In this document: positions 50,726 through 59,350 of the stretch, piece by piece
Layout: every line of letters begins with the position of its first letter
Position numbering within the stretch: the stretch's first letter is position 1
Source: Acidobacteriaceae bacterium
GTDB taxonomy: Bacteria > Acidobacteriota > Terriglobia > Bryobacterales > Bryobacteraceae
Reading direction: 5' to 3'
NCBI GenBank assembly: GCA_020247055.1
Contig: JADCJL010000015.1
Span: forward strand, 1 to 60,679
DNA length: 60,679 nt
Program-made: the position numbers and the translations under genes
Notes under the pieces: model-generated
Database searches by the model: none
Told to the model about the DNA's origin: nothing
What the model saw: only the letters and a program-made list of their open reading frames with translations

Positions 50726-51265
50726 ATGGCTGATCACTCCTCCATACACGGCGTCGTTGCCGACTTCGCTTCCCCGGATACGCTTCTCGATGCGGTGAAA
50801 GCCGCCCGGGCACAGGGCTACACCAGGATGGAAGCCTATACCCCCTTCCCGATCCATGGTATCGACGAGGCGATGGGTGCGAAACCCTCCATCCTCGGGT
50901 ATATCGTTCTCTGTGGAAGCGCTACCGGCTTTACCACCGCCGTTTTGTTGCAGTGGTGGACCGGTACGATCGCCTACCCGCTGGTCATCAGCGGCAAACC
51001 GCTGTTTGCCTTTGAATTCGGCTTTCCGGTCATGTTCGAATTGACCGTTCTTCTCTCGGCCTTCGCGGCGGTCTTCGGCATGCTCGGATTGAATGGCCTG
51101 CCGCGCCTCAGCCATCCGATTTTCAACTACTCGGGTGTAGCCGGTTCCTCGGATGATCGTTTTCTGCTGGTAATCGAAGCTTCCGATAAGAAATTCGACG
51201 CCAACGCCACAAAAGATTTCCTCGCCTCCCTCGGAGCCGAGAAGTTGGAGGTCGTCGAGGCATGA
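50726..51265 (+). CDS. actD: Alternative complex III subunit ActD (DUF3341)
   Basis: A 179-residue subunit of the DUF3341 family. A soluble N-terminus (HGVVADFASPDTLLDAVKAAR, YTPFPIHGIDEAMG) is followed by two membrane helices (about 55-80 and 95-118) and a charged tail (LVIEASDKKFDANATKDFL). It is a structural part of ACIII linking the iron-sulfur and membrane modules. The GAGGA upstream of the ATG supports this start. A longer frame reaching into actC is rejected. The stop overlaps actE by 4 nt (ATGA). Confidence 0.93.
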   Translation: MADHSSIHGVVADFASPDTLLDAVKAARAQGYTRMEAYTPFPIHGIDEAMGAKPSILGYIVLCGSATGFTTAVLLQWWTGTIAYPLVISGKPLFAFEFGFPVMFELTVLLSAFAAVFGMLGLNGLPRLSHPIFNYSGVAGSSDDRFLLVIEASDKKFDANATKDFLASLGAEKLEVVEA

Positions 51266-51873
51266 TGCCTTCCCGTTTGCCGTTTCTCCTGGCGCTAGCC
51301 AGCAGCCTGGTTTTGACCGGGTGCCTCAGTCCGAGTCGGGATACTACTCCGCTGCAGATCTGGGATGACATGAAAGCTCAGCCCAAGTACAAGTCGCAGC
51401 AGCAGAGCTCTTTGTTCGCCGACCAGCGGTCCAGCCGTCGTCCACCGGAGGGAACCGTGGCCATTGGTCAGCTCGGTGGTGATGATGCCTACCGCTGGGG
51501 CGTTGTTTCTTCGCAATACGTGGGCAAGATTCAGGAACCGGTCACGGCGGAACTTCTCGCCCACGGACAGCTGAAATTCAACACTTACTGTGCCCCGTGC
51601 CACTCCCGTGTGGGAGACGGCAAAGGAATCGTTGGCATTCGCGCCGGGGCGGCCTTCCAGCCGGCCAATCTTCTTGAGCCGCGGGTGCAGCAGATGAACG
51701 ATGGGGAACTCTACTCGGTCGCCAGCGAGGGCCGGCGGACCATGATGGGTTACCGGACCCAGACCAGTGATCACGATCGCTGGGCGATCGTAGCCTACCT
51801 CCGTGCGCTGCACCGGGCCAACTCCGGGACCAAAGAAGACGTGCCGGAGAACCTCCGGGCTCAACTGAATTAA
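51262..51873 (+). CDS. actE: Alternative complex III subunit ActE, monohaem cytochrome c lipoprotein
   Basis: A 203-residue lipoprotein (VLTGC, Cys21) with one haem motif CAPCH (Cys110-His114) and a likely axial Met in RRTMMGYRT. In ACIII, ActE receives electrons from the ActA haems and passes them to the oxidase, whose subunit II also has a cytochrome c domain. The start lies inside actD's stop. Confidence 0.94.
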   Translation: MMPSRLPFLLALASSLVLTGCLSPSRDTTPLQIWDDMKAQPKYKSQQQSSLFADQRSSRRPPEGTVAIGQLGGDDAYRWGVVSSQYVGKIQEPVTAELLAHGQLKFNTYCAPCHSRVGDGKGIVGIRAGAAFQPANLLEPRVQQMNDGELYSVASEGRRTMMGYRTQTSDHDRWAIVAYLRALHRANSGTKEDVPENLRAQLN

Positions 51874-51894
51874 TCGAGGACTACGAGTCGCAAC

Positions 51895-53103
51895 ATGAGC
51901 AAACATCACCATCACGCCGCTCCGCAAGACAGTTATGAGCTCCCGGCCGCTACCTGGGAGAAGGGTCGGAATATCCTTCTTGGCGTCGTTGTCCTCGGTT
52001 GGGTAGCAGCGCTGGCAGGCTATAGTATCGACCACAAACAGTTTTTCCCTTCCTACCTCGTGGCCTTCTTTTTCGGGACGGGTATTGCGATCGGGGCGGC
52101 CCTATTCACGATGATTCAACATCTGACCGGTGCTGCCTGGAGCGTTCCGCTCCGCCGGTTGATGGAAAACATCATGATGTCGATGCCGGTGCTTGCGCTG
52201 CTGTTCCTGCCCGTGGCCTTCGGCTTACATGAACTGTATGAGTGGTCGCATCCGGGCATCATGGAAACGGATGCTCTGCTCAAGAAGAAAGAGGCTTATC
52301 TGAATCCGACAGCCTTCTACATCCGTGCCGCCATCTACTTTCTGATCTGGAGCTTCTGGGCGTGGCGGTTATCGAGCTGGTCTCGGGCGCAGGATCAGTC
52401 GAAGGACCTCAATTTAACCTTCAAGAGCGAGCGGATCTCCGCCCCTGGTATGCTGTTGTTTTTCCTCTCGGCTTCCCTCGCCAGCGTCGATTGGGTGATG
52501 TCGTTGCAGCCCCACTGGTACTCGACGATTTTTGGTGTGTACTGTCTCGCGGGTGGGATGTGGGCGTTTTTCGCAATCCTCACCTTTACGCTGCTCCGTT
52601 TCCGCGCCAATGGTATCCTGGCCAACTCCGTGACCGTGGAACATTACCATGACATGGGGAAATGGATGTTCGCTCTCACCGTCTTCTGGGCCTATGTGGC
52701 CTTTTCGCAGTACATGCTGATCTGGTACGCCAATCTTCCGGAAGAGACCATCTTCTTTAAGGTACGGCGCACAGGATCCTGGGAAACGGTCAGCGGAGTT
52801 CTACTACTCGGCCATTTTGCGGCCACCTTCCTGGTTCTCCTGGCTCGCGCGAGCAAGCGTAGCTTGAACGTCCTACGTTTTGTGACGGTCTGGATTCTTT
52901 GTATGCACTATGTGGACGTCTACTGGCTGGTCATGCCCAACTTTGCCAAGGCGGGCGTCGCACCGCATTGGATGGATGCGGCCTGTTTTGTCGCCGTCAT
53001 GAGCACTCTGGCTCTAGGTTTCTGGTGGCGGCTGAAGTCTGCCCCGATTGTCGCGGTCGGCGATCCCCGACTGCAAAAAGGATTGGAGTTCCAGAATGTC
53101 TAA
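51895..53103 (+). CDS. actF: Alternative complex III subunit ActF
   Basis: A 402-residue NrfD-like membrane protein of about ten helices, smaller than ActC. Landmarks are IDHKQFFPSYLVAFFF, RRLMENIMMSMPVLALLFLPV, SVDWVMSLQPHWYSTIFGVY, FRANGILANSVTVEHYHDMGKWMF and CMHYVDVYWLVMP. The short N-terminal KHHHHAA run is a natural His cluster. It is a structural membrane subunit of ACIII. It overlaps the small following gene by 8 nt. Confidence 0.94.
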   Translation: MSKHHHHAAPQDSYELPAATWEKGRNILLGVVVLGWVAALAGYSIDHKQFFPSYLVAFFFGTGIAIGAALFTMIQHLTGAAWSVPLRRLMENIMMSMPVLALLFLPVAFGLHELYEWSHPGIMETDALLKKKEAYLNPTAFYIRAAIYFLIWSFWAWRLSSWSRAQDQSKDLNLTFKSERISAPGMLLFFLSASLASVDWVMSLQPHWYSTIFGVYCLAGGMWAFFAILTFTLLRFRANGILANSVTVEHYHDMGKWMFALTVFWAYVAFSQYMLIWYANLPEETIFFKVRRTGSWETVSGVLLLGHFAATFLVLLARASKRSLNVLRFVTVWILCMHYVDVYWLVMPNFAKAGVAPHWMDAACFVAVMSTLALGFWWRLKSAPIVAVGDPRLQKGLEFQNV

Positions 53104-53530
53104 CGCTCCCAAAAATCTCACCCCGGAAGAGATCGCTGAACTTGGTTTCGATCGCACGGAGGTTCAAACTGTCCCCGTTTTGGTGGTGACCGTGTTGACC
53201 GTCGGATTTATTGTAGCGGTCTGCGTTGGTTGCGCCATCTACTACAATAGCTTCCGCGATGCTGCCGTTGAGCGCCTCCAGCTCGAGCCGGTTTCGAAGG
53301 ATTACCTGGACCTTCAGGCGCGTGAAGCGCAGCAACTCGGTACATACGGCACGATTAACAAAGCGGCTGGGACCGTTCGTCTGCCGATTGAGAAAGCGAT
53401 GGAGTTAGTAGTCTCGGAATCCGCTCCAGGTGGTAAATGGAAGTTTCCCGTGAATCCATATCCGGTCAAGAAACCAGAGGATGCTTCCGCCGCCGCTCCC
53501 GCGGCAGCGGCTCCCCCACCTGCCAAGTGA
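53096..53530 (+). CDS. Small membrane protein between complex III and oxidase genes
   Basis: A 144-residue protein with a short cytosolic N-terminus (LTPEEIAELGFDRTEVQ) and one membrane helix (VPVLVVTVLTVGFIVAVCVGC, about 26-46). The periplasmic part contains LGTYGTINKAAGTVRLPIEKAMELVV and a Pro/Ala-rich tail. The mid part looks like a conserved motif (KAAG.VRIPI..AM) found in small proteins near ACIII/oxidase operons. Function unknown. It may be an accessory subunit or assembly factor. It overlaps actF by 8 nt, so it is surely co-translated. Confidence 0.75.
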   Translation: MSNAPKNLTPEEIAELGFDRTEVQTVPVLVVTVLTVGFIVAVCVGCAIYYNSFRDAAVERLQLEPVSKDYLDLQAREAQQLGTYGTINKAAGTVRLPIEKAMELVVSESAPGGKWKFPVNPYPVKKPEDASAAAPAAAAPPPAK

Positions 53531-53549
53531 ATCAGTCTCTTTGAATTCT

Positions 53550-54365
53550 ATGCTGGCTCGGCTTCTCATCTCCGCTCTGTTCTCCCTCGCTCTTGCTGAG
53601 GGGAATGCCTCTGTTCCACAGGAACTGAACGGGGTTGGGGTGGAAGAGAGATTGGGTACGGTACTGGACGGCAATCTCGAGTTCGTCGCCGAGAATGGAC
53701 GTCCGACGCGCCTGTCAACGTTTCTTCGGCAGGGCCGTCCGGTCATTTTGAATTTCGTTTATTACTCCTGCCCGATGTTGTGTAGTCTCGTGATGAACGG
53801 CCTGACGTCGAGCATTCGCGAGCTATCCTGGACTCCCGGCCAGGAGTACGAGATCGTCACCGTTTCGATCGATCCCCGGGAGATGTACACCCTGGCCGCC
53901 GCGAAGAAGCAGGCTCAGTTGATCAGCTTCGACCGGCCCGCCCCTGGTTGGCACTTTCTTTCCGACTATAACGACAACGCCCGCAAACTGGCCGACCAGG
54001 CGGGGTTTCGCTACCGGTGGGACAAGGATCGGCAACAATATGCCCACAGCGCGGCGTTGGTCCTGCTCACTCCCGAGGGAAAGATCGCCCGCTACCTCTA
54101 TGGCATCAAGTACAAGCCCTTTGATCTCCGCATGGGATTGACGGAGGCTCGGGACGGGAAAATGCGCTCTACGGGTGAGCATCTCCTCTTGTACTGCTTC
54201 CAGTACGACCCCGCAGCCAAAAGTTATGTCCTCTTCGCCCGCAACATCATGCGGGGCGGTGGGGCCCTCACAGTGTTCATTGTCGGCGCTTCCCTCCTGC
54301 GCTTCTGGCGCAGGGAGCGGGAGAATCTTAAGCAGTCGCCCCTCGCGGGGCCGGTTTCATCATAA
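53550..54365 (+). CDS. SCO1/SenC-type copper chaperone for cytochrome oxidase
   Basis: A 271-residue thioredoxin-fold protein with N-terminal signal/anchor (MLARLLISALFSLALAEG). It has the copper-binding CxxxC at Cys74 and Cys78 (YYSCPMLC), a partner His in YAHSAALVLL (about 168), and a C-terminal membrane helix (GGGALTVFIVGASLLRFW). SCO proteins deliver copper to the CuA site of subunit II, encoded directly downstream. The ATG at 53550 gives the signal peptide. A longer frame upstream overlaps the preceding gene. Confidence 0.93.
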   Translation: MLARLLISALFSLALAEGNASVPQELNGVGVEERLGTVLDGNLEFVAENGRPTRLSTFLRQGRPVILNFVYYSCPMLCSLVMNGLTSSIRELSWTPGQEYEIVTVSIDPREMYTLAAAKKQAQLISFDRPAPGWHFLSDYNDNARKLADQAGFRYRWDKDRQQYAHSAALVLLTPEGKIARYLYGIKYKPFDLRMGLTEARDGKMRSTGEHLLLYCFQYDPAAKSYVLFARNIMRGGGALTVFIVGASLLRFWRRERENLKQSPLAGPVSS

Positions 54366-54375
54366 GGAAGGCACT

Positions 54376-55317
54376 ATGGATTCCATCAGGCATTGGATGC
54401 TTGGCCCACAGGGGAGCGCGTACGCCAACGATGTTGACGTACTCTACATGTTCTTGGTGTGGCTCAGCGTATTTTTCTTCGCTCTTATTGTATTTTTGAC
54501 CGTATATTTCGCCTGGAAGTACCGTCGGCGGAAAGAAGGGGTTTTGACCCCGAACATTGGACACAATCTAGCCCTCGAACTCCTCTGGAGCATCGTGCCG
54601 CTGATCATTGTCATGGGGATCTTTTTCTGGGGATTCAATGACTATGTGCGCGCGAGCGTGGCGCCGAACGACGCCATCGAGATTCACGTCACGGGCAAAA
54701 AATGGCTCTGGGCGTTTGAGTACCCGGACGGGACGCGGACGATCGGAAACCTCCATGTCCCTGTCAACCGGCCGGTAAAGCTGATCCTCACAAGCGAGGA
54801 TGTCCTGCACGACTTCTACATCCCCTCGATGCGGCAGAAGACCGACGTTATACCAGGGCGTTTCGTCGACCTCACTTTCACTCCCACGGTACCCGGACGG
54901 CACCAGGTTTTCTGCGCGGAATATTGTGGCAAATCGCACTCGGACATGATGGCGAATCTGTTCGTCGACTCCCCGGAGGCCTACGAAAAATGGCTGGTGG
55001 AGGGTGATCCGGAATTGCAGACGATGCCGCCCGTTGAGGTAGGCAAGCTCGTCTACGAAAATAAGGGCTGCAACTCTTGCCACAGCATCGACGGAAGCAA
55101 GAATACAGGTCCCTCTTTCAAGGGCCTGTACGGGCGCCTGGAAAAGTTCACTGACGGCTCGACCGTTACGGTGGACGATAACTACATCGCCGAGTCGATC
55201 AATAACCCGCAGGCGCGCATTGTGGCCGGATATGAACCGGTAATGCCCACCTTCCAGGGTCTTTTGAGGATCCCGGAGATGCGCGGTATCATAGCGTACA
55301 TTAAAGAATTAAAGTAA
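54376..55317 (+). CDS. coxB: Cytochrome c oxidase subunit II with fused cytochrome c (caa3 type)
   Basis: A 313-residue CoxB. Two membrane helices (about 24-46 and 68-88) are followed by the CuA domain with His145, Cys180, Glu182, Cys184, His188 and Met191 ([12 protein letters not shown]). A C-terminal cytochrome c domain (about 215-313) has CNSCH (Cys232-His236) and a likely axial Met290 (PVMPTF). The covalent haem lets it take electrons directly from ActE. AAGGAAG lies just before the ATG. It follows the SCO gene by 10 nt. Confidence 0.96.
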   Translation: MDSIRHWMLGPQGSAYANDVDVLYMFLVWLSVFFFALIVFLTVYFAWKYRRRKEGVLTPNIGHNLALELLWSIVPLIIVMGIFFWGFNDYVRASVAPNDAIEIHVTGKKWLWAFEYPDGTRTIGNLHVPVNRPVKLILTSEDVLHDFYIPSMRQKTDVIPGRFVDLTFTPTVPGRHQVFCAEYCGKSHSDMMANLFVDSPEAYEKWLVEGDPELQTMPPVEVGKLVYENKGCNSCHSIDGSKNTGPSFKGLYGRLEKFTDGSTVTVDDNYIAESINNPQARIVAGYEPVMPTFQGLLRIPEMRGIIAYIKELK

Positions 55318-55333
55318 AACAAGGGGGTTTCAC

Positions 55334-56980
55334 ATGGCTGACATCATCACAACACCACACATCAGCGGCCACGCCGATCACCATGATGTGGATTATTTAC
55401 ACGACGGCAAAGGCCTGAAATCCTGGCTGACCACGGTCGATCATAAACGCATCGGCATCATGTATCTGTGGTCCATTCTGTTTATGTTCTTTTTGGGCGG
55501 CGTCTTCGCCATGATGATTCGTCTGGAACTGCTGACGCCCAAACAGACGATCATGAGCGCGGAAACCTACAATAAAGTGTTCACGCTTCACGGCGCGATC
55601 ATGGTGTTCCTCTTCATTATCCCGTCCGTACCCGCTGCGCTCGCCAACTTCGTCCTCCCGCTGATGCTAGGTGCCAAGGATGTCGCCTTTCCCAAACTTA
55701 ACCTGTTCAGTTGGTACATCTACATGGCAGGTGCTTTGATTGCGATTGCCGCCATGGTCACCGGCGGAGTCGACACCGGTTGGACCTTCTACACGCCCTA
55801 CTCAACCACGACCGATGGTAGTGTCGCGTTGATGACGTTTGCGGCCTTTGTCCTTGGCTTCAGTTCCATTCTTACGGGTGTCAACTTCGTCGCAACCATT
55901 CACAAACTGCGCGCTCCCGGCATGGGCTGGTTCGATATGCCTCTGTTCTGCTGGGGTATCTACGCCACCGCGCTCATCCAAGTGCTCGCCACCCCCGTCC
56001 TCGCCATTACTCTTCTCCTCCTCATCATGGAGCGGACCTTCGGAATCGGCATCTTCGACCCGAAACTGGGTGGCGACCCGGTGCTCTTCCAGCATTTCTT
56101 CTGGTTTTACTCCCACCCGGCCGTTTACATCATGATCCTGCCCGGCATGGCGATTATCTCCGAGATTATCCCGACGTTCTCGCAGAAGACGATCTTCGGC
56201 TACCGGGCCATCGCTTTCTCCTCGGTCGCGATCGCGCTCGTATCGTTCATCGTGTGGGGCCACCATATGTTCACCTCTGGCCAGTCCCAGTTGGCCTCGG
56301 CGATCTTCTCCTTCATTACTTTCTTTGTGGCGGTTCCATCGGCGATCAAAACGTTCAACTGGATCGTCACGATGTACAAAGGCTCAGTTGCCTTCAATGC
56401 TCCGATGCTCTACGCCCTCAGCTTTCTGCTGTTGTTCGGCATCGGCGGTTTGACGGGCATCTTCCTCGGTGCGGTCTCTGTCGATATCCACCTCCACGAC
56501 ACCTACTTCGTCGTTGCACACTTCCACTACGTGATGATGGGTTCAACCGTCATCGCCTTCCTCGGCGGTCTCCACTATTGGTGGCCAAAGATGTTTGGCC
56601 GGATGTACAACGAATCGGCCGCCAAGGTGGCCTGCGCCCTCGTCTTCATCGGTTTCAACGCCACCTTCCTGCCGCAGTTTGTACTGGGTAGCCGTGGTAT
56701 GCCCCGTCGCTATTACAACTATCTGCCGGAGTTCCAGTTCCTGCACCAGGCTTCTACCGTTGGGTCGTGGATTCTGGGGCTCGGTTTCTTGATCATGGCC
56801 GGCTATCTGTTCGCCTCGCTGCGGAAGAAGATGGATGCCCCAGCCAACCCCTGGCATAGCCGGACGTTGGAGTGGCAGACCGCTTCGCCGCCTATTACCC
56901 ACAATTTCCACGAAGTCCCCTCCGTTGGCGGTGGTCCTTACGATTACTACCGGCCGGTGGGACAGGGGAGGAACGCTTGA
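55334..56980 (+). CDS. coxA: Cytochrome c oxidase subunit I (A2-type haem-copper oxidase)
   Basis: A 548-residue oxidase core with 12 helices, reducing O2 and pumping protons. Haem ligands are present: His86 (TLHGAIM) and the later FVVAHFHYV pair. CuB ligands are His261 and the WGHHMF pair. Tyr265 would form the His-Tyr crosslink. In helix VI the motif is FYSHPAVY (Tyr259-Ser260), so the Glu of A1-type enzymes (HPEVY) is replaced. This YS pattern defines A2-type oxidases such as that of Rhodothermus. AGGGGG gives a strong SD. The stop overlaps coxC as TTGA. Confidence 0.97.
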   Translation: MADIITTPHISGHADHHDVDYLHDGKGLKSWLTTVDHKRIGIMYLWSILFMFFLGGVFAMMIRLELLTPKQTIMSAETYNKVFTLHGAIMVFLFIIPSVPAALANFVLPLMLGAKDVAFPKLNLFSWYIYMAGALIAIAAMVTGGVDTGWTFYTPYSTTTDGSVALMTFAAFVLGFSSILTGVNFVATIHKLRAPGMGWFDMPLFCWGIYATALIQVLATPVLAITLLLLIMERTFGIGIFDPKLGGDPVLFQHFFWFYSHPAVYIMILPGMAIISEIIPTFSQKTIFGYRAIAFSSVAIALVSFIVWGHHMFTSGQSQLASAIFSFITFFVAVPSAIKTFNWIVTMYKGSVAFNAPMLYALSFLLLFGIGGLTGIFLGAVSVDIHLHDTYFVVAHFHYVMMGSTVIAFLGGLHYWWPKMFGRMYNESAAKVACALVFIGFNATFLPQFVLGSRGMPRRYYNYLPEFQFLHQASTVGSWILGLGFLIMAGYLFASLRKKMDAPANPWHSRTLEWQTASPPITHNFHEVPSVGGGPYDYYRPVGQGRNA

Positions 56981-57636
56981 GTCATTCCACGCATGATGTG
57001 GCGGAACACCGGTTCCGCCAGCATCACTTCGCTACCGCCGAACAACAACTCGATACTTCGAAGATCGGCATGTGGCTTTTCCTGGCCACCGAAATTCTGA
57101 TGTTCGGCGGCCTCTTTGTGGGCTTTGGCCTGATGCAGGGTGTCTATCCGGAAGCCTGGGTGGCCGGTCATCATCATCTCGACCGGGTGCTCGGCGCAGT
57201 CAACACCGTTTTCCTGCTCTGCTCCTCTTTCACGATGGTGATGGCGGTTCATTACGCTTCGACCGACGAGAAGTCGAAGACGGTCCTCAACTTGGGCTTG
57301 ACCCTCGGCTTTGCCTTCGCCTTTCTGGTAGTCAAATATTTCGAGTACTCCCACAAGTTCCATGATGGGCTGCTGCCGGGTCGGTTTTTTAATCTGGCCG
57401 GAATCGGTGGCCCCCCCCAACAGGCGATGTTCTTCGGTTTTTACTTCGCCATGACCGGTATTCATGGCTTCCACGTGCTGATCGGTATCATTCTGATCAC
57501 CTGGATTATGATCCGGGCCAATCGCGGCGACTTCTCTAGCGCCTATTACACCCCGGTCGACCTGATCGGCTTGTACTGGCACTTGGTCGATTTGATCTGG
57601 ATCTACCTGTTCCCCCTTCTCTACCTCGTCAGCTAG
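56977..57636 (+). CDS. coxC: Cytochrome c oxidase subunit III
   Basis: A 219-residue subunit III with about five membrane helices: [73 protein letters not shown], and [19 protein letters not shown]. It stabilises the proton-uptake side of subunit I. The start is TTG, overlapping the coxA stop (TTGA), with GGGGAGG 5 nt upstream deciding it. A longer in-frame extension lies inside coxA and is rejected. Confidence 0.94.
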   Translation: MSHSTHDVAEHRFRQHHFATAEQQLDTSKIGMWLFLATEILMFGGLFVGFGLMQGVYPEAWVAGHHHLDRVLGAVNTVFLLCSSFTMVMAVHYASTDEKSKTVLNLGLTLGFAFAFLVVKYFEYSHKFHDGLLPGRFFNLAGIGGPPQQAMFFGFYFAMTGIHGFHVLIGIILITWIMIRANRGDFSSAYYTPVDLIGLYWHLVDLIWIYLFPLLYLVS

Positions 57637-57643
57637 GACACTC

Positions 57644-58024
57644 ATGAGCGAACAAGCGCATCACACTCCTCACTCCCCTCTTCCGTACCTGCTTACGCTG
57701 ATCGCCCTGCTGATCCTGACCGGGATTACCGTCGGCGCGGCGTACGTCGATTTCGGCTCGTCGACTGTAAATATCATCATTGCCATGTTGATCGCGACCT
57801 TCAAGGCTTCTCTGGTCGCCCTCATCTTCATGCACCTCCGGCATGACAAAGCGCTCAATTCCATCATCTTCGTCAGCTCCCTGATTTTCTTGGGCATCCT
57901 GCTGGGCTTCTGCATGATCGACCTCGGTAGCCGCGAACGCGTCTATCCTACCGGTCTTCGCAAAGTAGATCCGCCCCCCGCGGCAGCCCCGGCGGCGGCT
58001 CCTCCTGCACCCGCGAAACACTAG
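57644..58024 (+). CDS. coxD: Cytochrome c oxidase subunit IV
   Basis: A 126-residue protein with three membrane helices (about 14-36, 42-63 and 72-93), the layout of bacterial subunit IV (COX4_pro type). The phrase LIATFKASLVALIFMHLRHDK is diagnostic. The C-terminal tail is Pro/Ala-rich. It assists oxidase assembly and CuB stability. AGGA upstream of the ATG, 7 nt after coxC. Confidence 0.93.
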   Translation: MSEQAHHTPHSPLPYLLTLIALLILTGITVGAAYVDFGSSTVNIIIAMLIATFKASLVALIFMHLRHDKALNSIIFVSSLIFLGILLGFCMIDLGSRERVYPTGLRKVDPPPAAAPAAAPPAPAKH

Positions 58025-58047
58025 TTCGTCAGTCACCAACCGAAACC

Positions 58048-58078
58048 AACGGCCTCTTCCCACCCGGAATGGGCCGTT
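58048..58078 (+). terminator. Candidate terminator of the respiratory operon
   Basis: AACGG...CCCA (from 58048) can pair with TGGG.CCGTT (to 58078), giving a bulged hairpin followed by TTCGCTTTCT, 24 nt after coxD. The bulge weakens it, so termination is only likely. Confidence 0.45.
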
Positions 58079-58104
58079 TCGCTTTCTCCCGAGGTAAATT
58101 CTCC

Positions 58105-59328
58105 ATGCAAAGAAGACTCTTCCTGGCCAGCGCCGCCGCCGCCTCCGTTCCTGCCCAGACGCCGCCCCGTCGCATCGCCGCCATCGTGACCGAGTACCGG
58201 CCGATGTCCCACGCCGATGTCATCGTCGGCAAGTACCTCGAAGGATTCAACCAGGACGAGCGCCCGCCCTATCCCAAATCCCGCATCGTCTCCCTGTTCA
58301 CCGAACAGGTCCCGGCCAAAGACATGAGCCGGGAGCGTGCCAAAAAGTTCAATGTCCCCATCTACCGCACCGTCGCCGAAGCGCTGACCCTCGGTGGCGC
58401 CCAACTCGCCGTCGACGGCGTCCTGCTCATCGGCGAACACGGCGACTACCCCTCCAACGACAAAGAGCAGAAACTCTACCCCCGTTTTGAGATGTTCCTG
58501 AAGATCACCGATGTCTTCCGGCAGTCCGGCCGCTCCGTCCCGGTCTTCAACGACAAGCATCTGTCCTGGAGCTTCCGCCAGGCCAAACGCATGGTCGACA
58601 TCTCCCGCGAACTTAAGTTCCCCATGCTCGCCGGCTCCTCCGCCCCGGTCGCCTTCCGGACGCCCGGTGTCGACGCCCCCTGGGGCGAAAAGCAGCGCTA
58701 CGCCGTCGCCATCTCCTACAGCGGGCTCGACATCTACGGCTTCCACGTCCTCGACGCCTTGCAGTCGATGACCGAACGCCGCGCCGGCGGCGAAACTGGC
58801 GTCAAGAGCGTCCAGTGCCTCGAAGGTGAGGCCTGCTGGAACTTTCTCGCCGCCAACGCCTGGGCGCAGAAGCTGTTTGACCGCGCTATCGCCCACAGTG
58901 AAACCCGCAAGCCCGGCGACCTCAAGAAAATCGTCCCCACCCCGGCCGTCTTTGTCGTCGAATACGCCGATGGCCTCCTCGGCGCCGCCTTCCTGCTCAC
59001 GGGTGCCGTCGAGGACTTCACGGTCGCCGTCGACGTCGCCGGACGAAACGAACCCATTTCCACCCTGATGAAGCTCCAGGACGGCCGCCCCTACCATCAC
59101 TTCGGATGCCTCGTCCAGAAGATCGAGGAGATGTTCCTCACCGGCCGGGCCCCCTACCCGGTCGAACGCACCCTGCTGTCGAGCGGCATTCTCGATTTCG
59201 CCCTCGAATCCCGCCTCCAGGGCCACCGCAAACTCGCCACTCCCGAACTCCAACAGGTCCGCTACCAAACCCCTCGCACCTCCAATTTCTGCGTCAGCGG
59301 CTGGGGACCGGACGGCAAGCGCCTGTAG
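58105..59328 (+). CDS. Tat-exported hypothetical protein
   Basis: A 407-residue protein with a Tat-like signal (MQRRLFLASAAAASVPAQ). The mature part begins with a Rossmann-like strand (RIAAIVTEYRPMSHADVI) and contains VDGVLLIGEHGDYPSNDKEQ, VFNDKHLSWSFRQAKRM, FPMLAGSSAPVAFR and a C-terminal region (PYHHFGCLVQKIEEMFLTGR). The His-rich phrases suggest a metal or anion site, but no enzyme family is recognised. Similar proteins seem common in acidobacteria and planctomycetes. The ATG at 58105 is chosen for the signal peptide. An earlier in-frame ATG at 58069 lies in the terminator region. Confidence 0.75.
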   Translation: MQRRLFLASAAAASVPAQTPPRRIAAIVTEYRPMSHADVIVGKYLEGFNQDERPPYPKSRIVSLFTEQVPAKDMSRERAKKFNVPIYRTVAEALTLGGAQLAVDGVLLIGEHGDYPSNDKEQKLYPRFEMFLKITDVFRQSGRSVPVFNDKHLSWSFRQAKRMVDISRELKFPMLAGSSAPVAFRTPGVDAPWGEKQRYAVAISYSGLDIYGFHVLDALQSMTERRAGGETGVKSVQCLEGEACWNFLAANAWAQKLFDRAIAHSETRKPGDLKKIVPTPAVFVVEYADGLLGAAFLLTGAVEDFTVAVDVAGRNEPISTLMKLQDGRPYHHFGCLVQKIEEMFLTGRAPYPVERTLLSSGILDFALESRLQGHRKLATPELQQVRYQTPRTSNFCVSGWGPDGKRL

Positions 59329-59350
59329 TTAGCCTGATATCCTGGTAACC

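Noticed and set aside
51895-51930. Histidine run at the ActF N-terminus as an engineered tag
   Set aside because: It is a short native KHHHH stretch next to the start codon in a natural operon. Similar His-rich N-termini occur in CoxA and CoxC here.
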